From positions 161,683-225,682 of the forward strand of contig BEXV01000263.1 in NCBI GenBank assembly GCA_003118195.1: DNA of 64,000 nucleotides, written 5' to 3'. Made by a program: the position numbers and the translations under genes. The DNA comes from Hemicentrotus pulcherrimus. Lineage: Eukaryota; Echinodermata; Echinoidea; Camarodonta; Strongylocentrotidae. Under the pieces are notes generated by a model, which made no database searches, was not told the DNA's origin, and worked only from the letters and a program-made list of their open reading frames with translations. Position 1 is the first letter of the stretch; the number at the start of each line of letters is the position of its first letter. Shown here in pieces: positions 1 through 15,100 of this stretch.

Positions 1-131
1 ACTCCATCGGTGTGCTGGATATCTTTGGCTTTGAGGACTTCCAGAGGAACAGCTTTGAACAGTTCTGTATCAACTTTGCCAACGAGCATCTCCAGTACTA
101 CTTTAACCAACATGTCTTCAAGCTAGAACAG
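1..131 (+). CDS. Myo9: Myo9 exon a: motor, switch II and relay helix
   Basis: Frame starts at base 3 and encodes 43 residues beginning [13 protein letters not shown], the switch II/relay region of a myosin motor, and ending [10 protein letters not shown]. The following intron begins GCAAGG rather than GT. The next exon resumes with [10 protein letters not shown] in phase 0, exactly as expected for a myosin, so a GC donor at 132 is the only sensible boundary. The exon is cut by the window edge. Confidence 0.93.
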
Positions 132-3100
132 GCAAGGACCACAATTGGTTGAAATCAACCAAAAAAATTTTTTACGAGGGCTCTTTTCAGATTTTCCCTT
201 ATAAAAATGGCCCCCCTTAATTATTTTGCGGTGGCTATTTTGAAGCTCGGGGGGGCTTTTTTTTTTCAAGGTTGTATTTTTTTTAAAACACGGTTTTACC
301 TACCGGTACTTTAATTCCAAGCAAAACAAATATACATACAAATGTAGCATACATTATGTCATGTAGAGTATTGTAGACATTCAGAAACCCATGATTTATT
401 CACTTTGTGTTAAACGCGTGGCTTACTATACATGTATGATTTACATGAAAAGGAGTGTTTTGTTCAACTGTTTTTTTAAATTTTTATGGGGGCTACTTTT
501 CCCCATTGCCTTAAAAAAAACAAGAGGCTACTTAGAAAAGTTGGAGCTACTTTTGAAAAAAAGGATGGTACTTTCTTAAAGCCAAATTGTAAGCTGTAAC
601 AATAAAATGTGTTTTTCCTTAGCCATCATACTACTAGCAACCAAATAGGTAGGTAATATGTTATTTAGTCTTTTTTTTTCTGTCCCGAATTGTTATCACA
701 GGTTCAGATATTATTAAGGAAGATAAGTAACCATCAAGTGGCCCCCTGCGTACTATTATTTCCATACATAAACCAAAGGGTACACTTCTATTATTTACTA
801 CAATATTGGCACCTGGAAGTAAGATTTTGATTATTACTTATTAAATTGTCTTTCTATCCAACTCCAAACTTAGGGTTTTTTAAAATAAGGAAGTGGTTCT
901 TTCAAGGTTTTATACTACAGAGTCATTCATGAATGTCTCTACATGATGTTTCAATTTTCAATTCGTTTCAAATCGTATTCATTTGATTTCCAACAGAAAG
1001 GTAAACAATGGCATTACAGATATTATTACAGAAAGTACGAAAACATATATGTACATTCCGGTATACATATTCATTTTTTTATCTTGATAAGTATATATGT
1101 ACAAATACACTGCTTGTTTTTTTACAAGAAATTCCTAATTTCTGGGGAAATTGGAGGGGGGGTGGGATCCGTTAAAAAGCTGTGCTTGTAGTTTGTGGAT
1201 ATCCTGGAAAAAAATAAGATTGTTTCAAATTGTGCCTACGAAGACTTGGAAAACACAAAACAGTATTACAAAACTACAAACAACCATGAAGCGACAAGGA
1301 ATTTTAAATCAACTTTTAAATCAACTTTCCAATATTCAATCTTAATTCCTCTGATCTTTTTTTTATAGTATTTTTTTTTTTTTTTAAATATTTTTTCAAC
1401 TTTTAACATGTGCAATATTCACCATGTACAGGGGGTGTACATGAATGTGTAGAATTTTTAATTATGTACTGGTAGTAGCATGTGTGGGGGCACATGCCTC
1501 CGGGCAACAGTGTTGAACTGCACTTTTATGCACCCTGTGTTTTTTCATTCTTATTATGTACTTGTCTCTTGCCATGCTGTATTGTATTTTTGCTTTTTTT
1601 ATGAATGGTCAAATAAATGATAATAATAATAATAAAGGAAAAGGAAAACGATAAAAGAAGAAGGAAAAGGGTGGAAAAAGAAGAAGAAGGACAAATCATG
1701 TAGCCTAAACTCCTCACCCATTAAAACCTTCAGACGTTTGTTTTCTTCAGTTGACCATACTTGTATGTACCCTTCATTGACTTGTTGAGCATGTATTTAA
1801 CATGCCTCTGTTGCGTCCATTGTTTGAACGTAGGAGGAGTACAAGCGAGAAGGCATTGCATGGAAGGACATAGAGTTTATAGACAACACAGGATGTCTGT
1901 TGCTCATTGAGAAGAGACCTACAGGCATTATGCACATTTTGGATGATGACTGCAAGTAAGTATGCTAAAAACTCAAAATGTTCATTGGATACTGTAAACT
2001 AGACTAATTATGGCAATATTACAAGATAAAGAGGTTATGCAGTCATAAGATGTGAGGTATATTTTTGGCAGTAGCTATCATTTAGAGGCATTTTAAAGGC
2101 ACACTGCCATACTTGTAGCTACTTGCTCCCTCTATATAGAAAACTTCCCCAATCGATGCCTGTTGATCCCCCATGATCCTCTTTTTCTTATGTTAAATGA
2201 GAGCTGAGTTAATGAGATAGCCACCTGTCACAGTGACCTTGATGGCTCTCTGTGTGGTCTAATCCCTTCTTGCCCAGTAGTGGTGACGGTCTTTAAAGCT
2301 GGGTTAAACAAAAGCAAACACACTTGTAGATACAAATGAGCTACTGTACATGCACAGAGATCATTGATATGAAATATGATCAGAATCCAGATCATATTAA
2401 ATGACAGTTTATATCTATATGCTACCAGTCATACAAATAATAACAGGTATAGCCAACAATAAGACCAAACCTAACATATATATAAGAGAGGGACAACATT
2501 TATTTTTTGTATACAAATTGATTGTAATGTAACTTATTGATTTCCTTTTGTTATATAATTTAGCAATATCTTAATATTTTCCCAGTTTCCCAGCCAAAGA
2601 CACAGATGGTAGCAACCTACTGAATAAGTTTGTGAAAGAGCATTCTTGTAATGAATACTTCCAGCAAGTACCCATCCAAGAACATGCTTTCATCATTCAA
2701 CACTACGCTGGCAAGGTCAAATACAACATCAAGGTAGGTTCCTTGGTTCTACCCCATTGATCACAATCTGTGAGTTTAGAGTTCAAGCATGTAAAGGCAT
2801 CAGATTCTTTTAGTGGGTACCCATCTCAGGAAATGCTGTCATCATTTAGTACTATGCTGGCAAGGCCAAATACAATAACAAGGTAGATTCAATAGTTGTA
2901 CCTCATGTACATGTACAGTACAGTGTATCACAATCAGTGGATTTCAGGTTTAAGCATACATGCCCTGTATCAACAAATACTTCCAGTACCCTTGCAAGAA
3001 CGTACCTTCATTATTCAACACCATGCTGGGAAATTCAATTATAACATCAAGGCATTAGTTTTTGCTTTGTCAGGAAAGTATCAGAAAATTTATTTTGTCC

Positions 3101-6100
3101 TTAAGAGAAACTAAGAGAAACAAGTAAACTTTGACATTCTTAATACCACTATATTAAACTTGCCAATGAAATTATGATATTCTCTGTATTTTGATATCAT
3201 AAAGCTTTTCAGCTAGAAAGAACCAAGCATATGAAGCTTAGAAGACTTGCATTTGATACATATTTTCATTTTGACCATTGACCTGCACAGGATTTCCGAG
3301 AAAAGAACACCGACCTGATGAGGATTGACATTGTGTCAGTGTTGAAGAACAGTAGACTGGCATTCGTTGGAGAGCTTGTAGGCAAGAATCCTGTAGCTGT
3401 GTTCAGATGGGCTATACTCAGAGCATTCTTCAGATCAGTTAGTGCGTTCAAGATTGCTGGGTCAAGCCACAGTAAAGATGCAAGTGAGTAAATAAATGTA
3501 GATCACATCCATAATTTAGTTTGCATTTGGAGTGTTTGATTTTATTTTTGTTTACATCTCTTGTATCTCTCCCTGAATGCAGGATGAAAAGCTTCCGCAT
3601 ATCTTTGTTCAATATTATTTTTTCAATTCATATTTGTCTTTTACGAAGCTCAAGAGTATGACAAGACTACATCTATTATCCAACAAGTTATAATTTGATA
3701 AAAAGATATGAACATTATATGTTATTTAACCCTTAATAGCATGACTTTTTTGTCCACATCTCGAACACATTTTACGACCCTGTTCGTGGAAATCAGGGGT
3801 ACGGTTGCAGAGATTAGGCACACATTCGTGACCCATGTCACTAAAAAAAGGCGGAGTCCAATGATGTTGTGCATATAATGGATGGGTTTTTTACAAGAAG
3901 TGTTGTCAGAAGAATGTTTTTATCTGTTTTTCCTCAGATAACAACCCTTTTGGCCATCATCAACTACTTTAGTATTCTAGATAATAAAACAATGAAAAAC
4001 ATAAGATTAACAAATAAAAAAGCAACATAAGAATTCAGAAAAACATATTTAATTTGCATATTCACTTCCAATATTTACAACAAGAAAAAAAATTTCTGCC
4101 CTGAATTGGTAATCAGAATAAGAAAATAAGAATTTCAAGAAAAATTAGCATATTTGCATACCGGTAATTAATTACAATTATAAATATGGAATTTCTATAC
4201 ATGTCATTAATTTGACTGAGCTATCTTTTAGATTATATGACAAGCTACAAAGATGCCAAATTTGATTGCATTTTTCTCCATATATTGGGGGGGGGATNNN
4301 NNNNNNNNNNNNNNNNNNNNNNNNNNNNNNNNNNNNNNNNNNNNNNNNNNNNNNNNNNNNNNNNNNNNNNNNNNNNNNNNNNNNNNNNNNNNNNNNNNNN
4401 NNNNNNNNNNNNNNNNNNNNNNNNNNNNNNNNNNNNNNNNNNNNNNNNNNNNNNNNNNNNNNNNNNNNNNNNNNNNNNNNNGGGCTGGAAAAAATGACGT
4501 TCTAGAAAAATTGTACATATTTGCACATTAATTAGGCAAAGATTTAGAATAACAATAGATATCATAGATTTGACTATGCATTCTTGTGAAATACATAATG
4601 GGACACAGACATGCCAAGTTTGGTCGAAATCAGTCAATAAATGGCCAAGATCTGAGAAGGGTGGAGGGGAGGGGAGGGGGCAATTAGCCTCACCTGGGCT
4701 ATATGTAGGGTTAAGGCATGATTTACATTTCTGGATTTTCATTTTATAGCTTGAATGCTACATCCCAGTTTCATTCAGCAATTATTTCACAATGTCATAT
4801 TATTGATATTTTGAGAAGAAAATTCTAATGATGGTGACATATTTTGATCATTTGAAAGTATTTGTAACTTGTTTATTGATGATAGACATATAATCTTTAA
4901 TTCTCTTTTTTTTGGGTCACATTAACTGTTCATTTTTATTTGATTCTCTTTTTTTAATGTCTTTTTCCTTTATTCTGTGAAATCTTTGCAGCTATAAAAG
5001 GGAAGAAGCGACCACCCAACCTCAGCCTAAGCATTGATGGAAAGGATGAAAATGTTCTCAGGTATGCATCACAGAGGCTATATATGTTTAATTATTCATT
5101 CTCTGTCATTGATATGCTCAGAAGCAATGAATCATAATCCCTATCAGTATCGGGTTACAAAGAGCAGAACTACCCGGACACACTTAAATTACGCCCCCTT
5201 CCGTAATAACATTGGAGTAATATTCTGGATTAAAAATTTAAAAAATCATCGTTGGCCCAGAATGATATAACTTTGATTAAGAAATGAAAATAATGAGTAG
5301 ATTATTACATTAAGTCCCAACTATAATCTCTCCTTGGTGATGTCAACAGTTATATGAATGGAATGTCAGTGAAACATGTGAATATCCAAATTCCTGCAGA
5401 AACTGTATACATTCATTTTGTTGGTCCATTATTTAACTCCTGTTTGTTTTCACAAATTGTCCTTATGGGTTTGCTTTTTTTCAGTCGATAGGTCCTGATA
5501 TTTGTGATGAAATGTTGGATAAATTTTATATTCGTTGAAAATGATACTTTCAAATTGTTATCATGTTTTGTTCTGACACTTTAAATGATATTAATTCAGT
5601 GTTAAATATGTGTGAATGTTATTTCAATTCTTGTCTATTTCCTTTCTATCTTTCTTGATACAATTCCTTTAAATTAGGGTTGTAGATTTATGCTACCCAC
5701 ACAATTTATCAAAACTATCTTTCCTTTCCAAATTGATTTGTAGAATTTTTGGTATCATCTTTTCTCTAAAAAAAATCTGCATAGATGTAAGACCAAAGCT
5801 GCAAAAATCTTGTCCTCCTGTTAATGTTGTTGTCGTGATCTGTTTATTGTTTTTTTAATGACCTGCGTCTCTTCAAATGTGAATATTTCCCTTGCCCCTC
5901 AAAAAGAAATTATGTGAAACTTTTTTAAATGAATTATTTGAATCCCCTGTCAATAGATGTGCGCACCATTGTGCTTCTATGTAAGTACTTCACAGAGATC
6001 ACTCATCACCATGTTAACCATGCACTCTTAAAGGAGAAGATAATCGCTTCATTTTAAGAGCAATTATACAAAGGGAAGACGGATTTATCAAAAATGGCAT

Positions 6101-9100
6101 ATCGGAGTAGTCCTCAGATAGATATTTGGAAATCAAGATATTAATAGTAAAAAGGACATAATTGATAGATGTTTTTCTTTGTTTTTTAAATTCAGGCAGT
6201 CTTATTTGTTATTGAAATGAAAAGAATAAAAATATGGGCTAATCAATTAACTATTTTTTCTTTCTTGAAATATAACAACATATGATTAAAATGATTACCA
6301 GTATTTTCTTTTGATTTCAGACTCAAAACCTTTTTTTTAGTCTGAACAGATATATAGTTTTTTTTAGATCTGGTTCATTAAAAGAAATAAAGTCCTATGA
6401 TATTAGTCTGTCCAGAGCTGCTTTTAAACTTAAGAGATCTCAAATTGCCTCATGTTATCTCATATACAATTATGTATTACCTGTAGATCTTTATGCTAAG
6501 CTATATGAGTTTTTAGTCCAATGCTTTGATAGTGTGAAGAATATCTCACAAGATTTAATAGTTATAGGTAATGAGAAAAGATTAAAAGTCGCACGCTTTA
6601 AAGGCACACATCAGTCCGCTCACCTGACTTTGATGATTAGACTCTTATCCCCAGTCACTTGTTTCTGTCTCCCAGAAACCTGTACACAGCTTCTAGGTGT
6701 TACCGCATAATGGCGCTCATCAAGTGAGTTGAGAAAGAGACTAGGCATGCACTCCTATCCCTCACTCATCCCTTATATATTATTCACAACACCCTTCAGA
6801 CACTATTGCTCGCGTTTTGCTTGACTATGAATGTGCAAATATATCCTCCCCCATTACAAAACATTAACCAGTATTATCAAAATGTTCTCTAAAATATTTG
6901 ATTGAGAGTTGTAATTTCCATTCTTATGCCTCTGCAACGAAGTAGCCGGAGGCATTATGTTTTCGGGTTGCCCGTCCGTACGTACGACTGTACATCCCGT
7001 TCTCGTGATCGCGTTATCTCAAGAACCAATTGATGGATTCCTGCCAAACTTAGGTCATATGTATCATGCAGAGCCAGTGAACTGATTAGATTTCGGGGTC
7101 ACATGGTCAAAGGTCACAGGGCTCATTTTGTATGCAAAAATAGCTTGTGATGACATCATTAGAACCAATAGACAGATTACCATCAAACTCGGGACATGTG
7201 TGTATCTTGCTAAGCCAATAAACTGATTAGATTAGGGTTCATGAGGTCAAAGGTCATGGGGCTCATTATGTATGCAAAAATAGCTTGTGAACGCATTATC
7301 ATTAGAACCAACGGATGAATTATTGTCAAACTCGGGACATGTATGTATCTTGCAGAGCCAAAAAAAATGATTAGATTTTATTTCATGAGGTCAAAGATCA
7401 AAGGGTCATACATGTATATGAAAAACTAGCCTGTACATGTAATCATGATATTTTGAGAACCTGTTGTAAATGGATTACAATCGAACATGAATTTTAAAAA
7501 AATTGTAAGGTTTGTAAAATAGCTCTGGCGGAGGCTTCATTTTCGACTGCACATAGTCATAGATCCATCTAGATATGTACATGTAGTATGATTGTTTGGT
7601 GCAGTGCCCAACAGCATCACATTATTTTTATTTTGATAATGTGTTTTTTTAGCACAAATTTAGGATTTTCTTTATGCTATGCAACATAGTAAAGTCCTGT
7701 TGTATATTCCTTAGGAGTACTTGTATATTATAAAGCATTAAAGTAAGACAATTAATTTTGCATGGAGAACAGTCTTTCCATTTGTATCCATTCCCTGATT
7801 AATCATATTGAAGTGGGTAGAAAGCATGTTATATTAAAGAAAAAGTGTTTGGCATGAAGCTAATTATCTTTTTGTTAGGGCCATATCATACCTGTACTTA
7901 TTAATTATTAATGTCAAAAAAAGATAGTTGCTTTTTTTTCTTCTTCCATTTGATTAAAAGATTCAGTGTTACCATAATTCTACATCACACACATATTTAC
8001 ACCTACATGTACATGTACAAAGATTGATAAATTATATGCAAACACCTGAACTAAAACTATGTGTACCATTCTCCCAATAAAAAACTTGCTTACAATGAAA
8101 TTAGTCCCACGAATATTGAAGCATTCATACATACATTGCTACATAGATCCTGCTGTCTCCTTCCTATTCCTTTCTCTGTTGCATCTATTGTGTGTATGGT
8201 TGTGTGACAATTTATAATTATCTGTTTATCCAAGTATTATTTATATTATACATGTATAGTTGATTGTGATAACGTTACATCAGAAAGTGATTGTTATCAA
8301 ATCTGTTTTATGTACATGGAAGACAGGGTGCGATGTAACTTGAAAATGCATGCTCTGCACAGTCAATTTCAGTTATTTTGGTGATTTATGTGATAAAATC
8401 ACACTTGCCTGCCACAGCACATTCCTGAAATATTTGCTTACAAATAATTGCACCATTAGATAGTACAGAAAATGTTGAACCCTGCACCTGATAAAAATCA
8501 ATGAGCGCCACTAAAATGTGTTGTGTGTGTGTGTCATTGTCAAGAGCGCACCCTGGCTTTACATAATTGAGTTGCATGACTGGCATGAAATGATAATGTT
8601 TAAAAACATATATTTACCATATCCTCTCCCCCCTCCCTCCCCCATCTGTATTACCGACCTCGACCCATACCCCGCCTATTCCCCTGCCACTTCCGGGCTG
8701 CCTCATCGTCATCAACGTGTGCCACACCCCACCCTCCTGCCTACCCACCCTGCCGGCCTATCATCTGCCTTGCAGCCTGACGACGCGTGGGGTATCCCCC
8801 CTACTAACCAGCCCAATGTTTAGTCCTACATCTCGTCTGAGCCTGGGTACACTGAAGCCAAATCTACTCTACCGGGAGAATTATCTCAGGGCCTCCAAAG
8901 TGGTCAAGTACGTCATTGGTTTCATCTCAGTCTTCTGAATCCCTCCCGGTCTGCTACACTAGGCAAATGGTCTCCAACAAATGAGCATGAAATACCTCAA
9001 ATTCAGTTTTAGTTGATAAAGGCATATTTTACGTAGGGTTTATTCTTGTGCTATCAAAATAAATACCAGCAGGAGAAATTATTGTGACATGGCATGAAAA

Positions 9101-12100
9101 TCTTCTTTTGGAAACAGATGAAACTGCTTTTATAAAAATGTATAGTTTCTAAGAAGAAAAAAAGAAAAAAGCCCCTAAAACTAGAATAGATAAATGTGCA
9201 TTTTATGACATTTGCACTTTACTAAACCTTGATTTTAAGTAATGTTCCTTATACAATTTAGGAACTATATGAGTTTTGTGTGTTGCATGATGCCAAACGT
9301 AAGCACATAATTCACAAATGAGTAGAGATGATTTACAGTTTTTGTTTTTTCTTCATAATTTGGGGACAAATGGCTACCTCTGAAGTTGACAAAATAAGCA
9401 TGGCAATTGAAAATAAAATCTTCCCTGCTTATCATTTTCCCTCAACATCATACATGTACCTCCAGTCATTCAAATCATGCACATACATACCTACATACAT
9501 TTACAATACATCAAAACTGGTTCATGGTGGAGACTATTTCTTTTCTATTTTGAGCAAATGATTCTTCTTCAAATCTCCCATGAAAAACATTATTTTAAAC
9601 ATCCATGAATATAGTGTTTTACCTAGTCCAGCCATGTTGTGACTTGTCGATTAGTATCACTAATGAATTCTGTAAAAACTCATGGTTGTTATTCAACACA
9701 TTAGATAGTCCAAATAGAGATATATTACACATACTGTACCACATACTGTACATGTATCTGATATGGTAGTTTGAAATCAGTCATGTGAGTGTAAGTATTA
9801 ATAATATTAATCCTCTCCTTGTTCATAATGTGTTTGTAGAATGAAAATTGTATATATATCTTGTGATAGCATGCCAACATTTGTTTTCATTTGAAGAAAG
9901 AAAAAAAAAACATAAATAGATATTTAGTGGAATGGCATGTGCCTGACATTCATGGAATGCATACAGTTGTGCAATATACATGTTGCATACAAGGTAGTAT
10001 ATGAATGCATCTTGGCTGAGTATTGAACATGTGTATTAAAATGCCCTTTGTCCTTATACACTGTAATCCATACATAATGAGAAGTGGTCCTGTGTACTGA
10101 TATACTTATAGTCAACCTATCCATTCATTCCCAACATATAAGTCAAGTAATGTACATAATAGATCCTGGTCAATTTCGAAACATTAAAAAAGGGAGGAAA
10201 ATTTCATGTCAGTGCTTTCGCTTTACTTTATTAAGCACTCAAAGGTTAGAATAGAAAAACATAAGTCTTTTTTTTTTACCAGCAGAGGACTTTTGTAACA
10301 AACACCTGCAATTAAGTGTCTGACTAACTGAAATAACTAACTCCGCACTTGCCAAAGAAAATAATACTTTGTTCACTACATAGAGCTTTTAGTTATTTGC
10401 TGTTGCTCCGCTAAAGAAAATCTTGATTTCATCTGAAATACACGATTATGTGCATATGTATATAGACAATGTGTTGAGACTTTGTGATTGGTTAAAAAAC
10501 ATCTTGCAAAATAACTACGAAATTGGTAGGGATACTCAAAGTTGGAGTTATGATATAGATTATAGTATAGTAATTGGATGCTAGAGTCCTTTAAAAGCAG
10601 AGGAGATATTTTGAGAGAAAAATAAATTGAAGGCTGGCATAAGGCTCTTTGATAGTCTGAGAAAATGCCGGTTGTAGACTTTGAAAATATATGCTTTATT
10701 GATTATTGCGTGGTATCTATTAGGTTAAGAGAAGGAAGAAAACAACTTTATGATCAGAAATAAATACTGAAGCCCAGAAGTAATTTTGCATTGATTATTC
10801 ACCAAATATCATCTCATAATGAATCACATTTTGTTACCTTAAATTTTTGTCACTTCCCTGAGAATAATAGCATGCCAATATTATATAGTACATTAGGGTG
10901 TCTGGTTGAGGCACTATTTTGCTAGGAATACTGTATAAAATGATAATTATCTGCTCTGTGTCTGTAAATGTTATGACTCATTCTTTGATCACTTTCTCTT
11001 CAATGAGCAGAAGAAATCGATCATTCCGTGGAGCTCAAGTCCAGCCCTCTAAGGTAAGCAAAATCAATTTAGTAATTACAAAGTGATAATGGAGGGCAGA
11101 CATCTTTGAAATAATGATTCATTTCTATATATTTTACTTACTTAACATTGCATATTGAATGGACAGTAGATTGAACATCAAAAGGCATATAATGAATCAC
11201 ATGCATGTAAACCATGTAAAAAGTACAGGAATGTAACAATTTTTTTTTGCATATTTGAATTTGCAAATCTTATGAATGGAATAGATGCCAGTAACAAGTA
11301 TAATTATTATACATTTAGATGCATGTTTGTGACTATTTAATAGCAAATTCTAGATATGTAGAAATCTATATATATTGATTTTTTTTTGTACCCCTTTTTA
11401 AAGATTCTAATCTTTTCTTATGATTGTCACTTTTCCATAGTTTACAGTGTATATCATCTCTACCTTGTATGTGTATTTGATTGATGATTTATTAACCATT
11501 GCTAAGCAGAGTCTAAGAGATCTGAAGTCAGTGAAGAAGATTGCTGGACGGTACTCTCCCAACCGTAGGAAATCCAAGAAACATCCCCCCACAGTGTGTG
11601 CACAGTTCCAGGTAAACAAATTATCAATCACAGTCAACCACTTAACCCCTTTGATGCTGTGGCTGGCTAATCCCGCCCAAGAGTTATTGTTAAAAGCTAT
11701 TGAAAAACAATTTATTTTATTTCAAGGAGAAAAGTCTTAAAGAAGTCCTGTACCACCTAGATGAAAACACATTTTTCGCAATATCTATGAAATTGAATAG
11801 CACTAAATATTCTGTTATTGTTCCCTTCTTAGACTTCAGTCACTGTAGCTAAAGAGAAAACACATTTCACCAAATCCATGAACATGACTAATATTACCTT
11901 CCATTAACTTGTCTGTATTTGGCAGTCTTCATTGAGTAAGTTGATGGATACCTTGAACCAAGCCAATCCGTTCTTTGTTCGGTGCATCAAGTCCAACTCA
12001 CAGAAAGAGCCATGTCGTCTGGATGAAGAACTCATCATGAGACAGCTACGATATACTGGTATGCTGGAGACTGTCAGGATAAGGCAGTCTGGATATAATG

Positions 12101-15100
12101 TCAGACTCAAATTTGAGGTATGTGGACGTTACAGATATTCATGTGTGAATTCCAAACTCATTGAAATTGTCAAAAATTCATGCTAAATTGTGTTTTTAAT
12201 TTCTTCAAAGTTTTTGATTCAGGCCTCTTGAAATAAGTTTCTCTGCTTACATTGAACATTGTCAAGTTCATGTTGATCTCTTCAAGTTGTTGTTCCAGAC
12301 ATCTGAACATATGTTAAGAACCTCTGTTTAATTTTGCACTTTCAGGACCTAATTAGCAAATCATATGAACATGAATCCTAATAGTCAAGGAAAAGATAGA
12401 GAATTACAGAAAAGTAGGAGACTGTGAGAGAAATCATAGATAAACAAACAGATTGAAGACATCTAATGCTAGAATTATGTGAACAAAATTTACCTATATT
12501 GATATATTGATATATTGTTTATTGATTGCCTTATCTAGAAATTTGGAAGTACAAAGTGTTACTAACAAAACAGTCAGGAAAACCTTAAGGCAGATATTTG
12601 AAACTGCCATGTAACATATAAAAGTCAGACAGAAGACATTCTAAGAGAGAAATATAGAAAAGGGTTTAGAGACTAAAATAAACCAGACATAGAGACAGAC
12701 TGAAGTTAATTTTAGGGAGATTTGTATTAACAAAATATACCAGAGTACATACATGTATGTTCTTTGAAATGATCTTCCTGTGTAGGAATTCTGTCATAAG
12801 TACAAAGTGTTGCTACCAAAGCAGATGAAGGCTTCAGCCAGAGAGATAAAGACATTCCTTGTATCTATGGACCTGGATGCTACCAACTATCAGATTGGCA
12901 AGTCAAAGGTTAGTATAATAATCATCACTCAAGGACATTATCTTGTCAGGTAGACATGCTGAATGTTAAACCATTCTTCAATGTTTTTATTCTGAAAGGT
13001 TGAAAAAATATTATTACAAGTTTTTACATACAATTGTGACTTACCCGAAACCACATGCTGTTTAAATTAAGGAGTTGTTTTTTCATGAGGGTTTATTTTC
13101 TTGAATTTCAAAATTTTTTGTAGGGTCACGATAAAATGAGCTGGCAATGCTTCTAAAATATATACCGTATTTGCCGGCTTAAACGCTGCAGCGTTTTCGG
13201 GAGAGAAAAAATCAAAAAGTGTGGGTGCGGCGTATGCGGCGAAATAGTTTAAAAAAACAAAAAACAAACAAAGTCAAAACCAGCACAAATTTGCAGATAT
13301 GGGACTACGAACAGTACAATAACTATACCACTATGGTACAGGACATTTCCACACATCTTACCGACAATTTTATCTTGCATTGTTGACATGAAGACGAAAA
13401 TNTTTAAGAATCGTTGGTGTTAACCCATCTGGACCAGACGCCTTCCGTGTATCAAGTCCTCGCAGAAGTATCCTACACCCTGAACAGTCACATTAATAGC
13501 TGGCATGGCTTTACATGTAGATCCTGGTAGTACAGTTGGTATGTTTTCACGATCCTCCCTTGTGAAGACGGATTCAAATTGATCATTTAATGCATTTGCT
13601 TTTTCACTTGCAGATGTTGCTATCCCGTCCCTTGTGTTTAAGGGTGCCACCCCTGAAAAGTTTTGGTTACCAAATGACATAGTAATGGCAGTCTATGACA
13701 TTTTTTTTTTTTTTTTTTTTTTTTAAAGGTCAAAATCGGGGGTGCGGCCTATACGAGGGTGCAGCGTTATCGCCGGCAAATACGGTAGTGTGAATAGCTT
13801 GTGTTAATTATTGCAGAAGCAATATCTCACAAAAAAAGTGTATGTGTCCCTGTTATCTACCAACAAATCTTGTATGTGAACATTTTGACTTGTACAATAT
13901 AAAGTATATTGTCACATGTTATTGTGCTCTAACTATTCTCCAGGTGTTCTTGAGAGAGAGTGAGAGAGTAAAGCTCCAGGAAGCACTCCATGCCCATGTG
14001 CTCCAGCGTATCTGTAAGATCCAGTGGTGGTACAGAGGGCTCCTAGCCAGGAGACGCTACAGGGAGACAAGAGAATCCATTATCAAACTACAGGTGAGGA
14101 GTTGATCGATGGCGAGAGCTTCCCACACAATGATGCATGTCATTCACACTGTTCAAGATATCTCTTTGAGCATTATATCTCCACGATAATTATTTGCTTT
14201 TATTTCCTGCACTCTGTTTTTGTTTTAATTTGACTGATCTAAATGAATTGCAAGTCCTCTAATGACAATGTTACAATTAACTGTATCCATTTGTTTTGTC
14301 AGAAGTCACTCTTTGATATTCAGGGTTATATGACATTCAACTGTGTGACATGTGTACATGCATGTAATGGATCATTTTGATGATTTCAGTACTCTCTACA
14401 AGACCTCTTATTCACGCTTTGGGGCTTAACAAGTGTAAGATGTTGAAAAGAATTTAAATAGAAAAAATAGAGGTCTTCTAACATTTATATTATTGTCCTA
14501 TTTTGTAGGCAAATTGGCGAGGTTATCTTGATAGAAGGATATACTTTGAGCAGAGGAAGGCCGCAATTACCATTCAAGGATTCTGGAGAATGGTACTAGA
14601 ACAGAGACAGTACCAGAAGCTAAGGAGGGGTATCCTCCTGTTGCAGTCAAGAACAAGGGGCATGAAGGCAAGAAAGAGGTAAGTCCATAGCCTATAAATG
14701 CATGGAGGCACAATCATTAAACATTCAAGTAAGATACAGTGTACATGTGTAGGTGGGAGGGATACAATGTATATGAAGGTAGGACAGGTGATACAATGTA
14801 CATGTAGGTACATTTTATATTGGGCAGATGGCACTTTTTAATACACTATTAATCTACTGGTCCGTGCTTTGATGAAAATCATTATGGAGTATTAGGTATG
14901 AGAAATTGTGTAGGTTAGATATACACGCAGGGTCTTTACATACTTATATTGTACTATAAAGAAATCTCTATTAATGTCATTACGTAAGAAAAAGTCTTTA
15001 AAGGTTATGAAGTAACACAATCATTTTTCGAAATAGATTTCTGACAAATAATTGTCTTTGTAGGAATATTCAAACTGCATTATGGTTCTGGTTCTGGTGG

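Larger units (their letters stand above)
13163..13787. mobile_element. TIR element (CCGTATTTGCCGG) with an embedded LINE segment
   Basis: Perfect 15-base inverted ends TACCGTATTTGCCGG (13163-13177) and CCGGCAAATACGGTA (13773-13787), flanked by possible TA target sites. Inside are the palindromic AACGCTGCAGCGTT and GGTGCGGCCTATACGAGGGTGC. Inner sequence 13403-13688 is LINE-derived and identical to 17009-17294. Non-autonomous: no transposase seen. Confidence 0.65.

Noticed and set aside
4228..4742. ORFs across the first gap
   Set aside because: Mostly N; flanks are repeat sequence.
8518..8938. Pro-rich plus-strand ORFs before exon f
   Set aside because: CT-rich intron sequence; only the part from 8824 onwards fits the Myo9 frame and splice signals.
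13420..13680. 86-codon minus-strand ORF that occurs twice
   Set aside because: Not a gene: frameshifted pre-RT part of a LINE, identical to 17026-17286.
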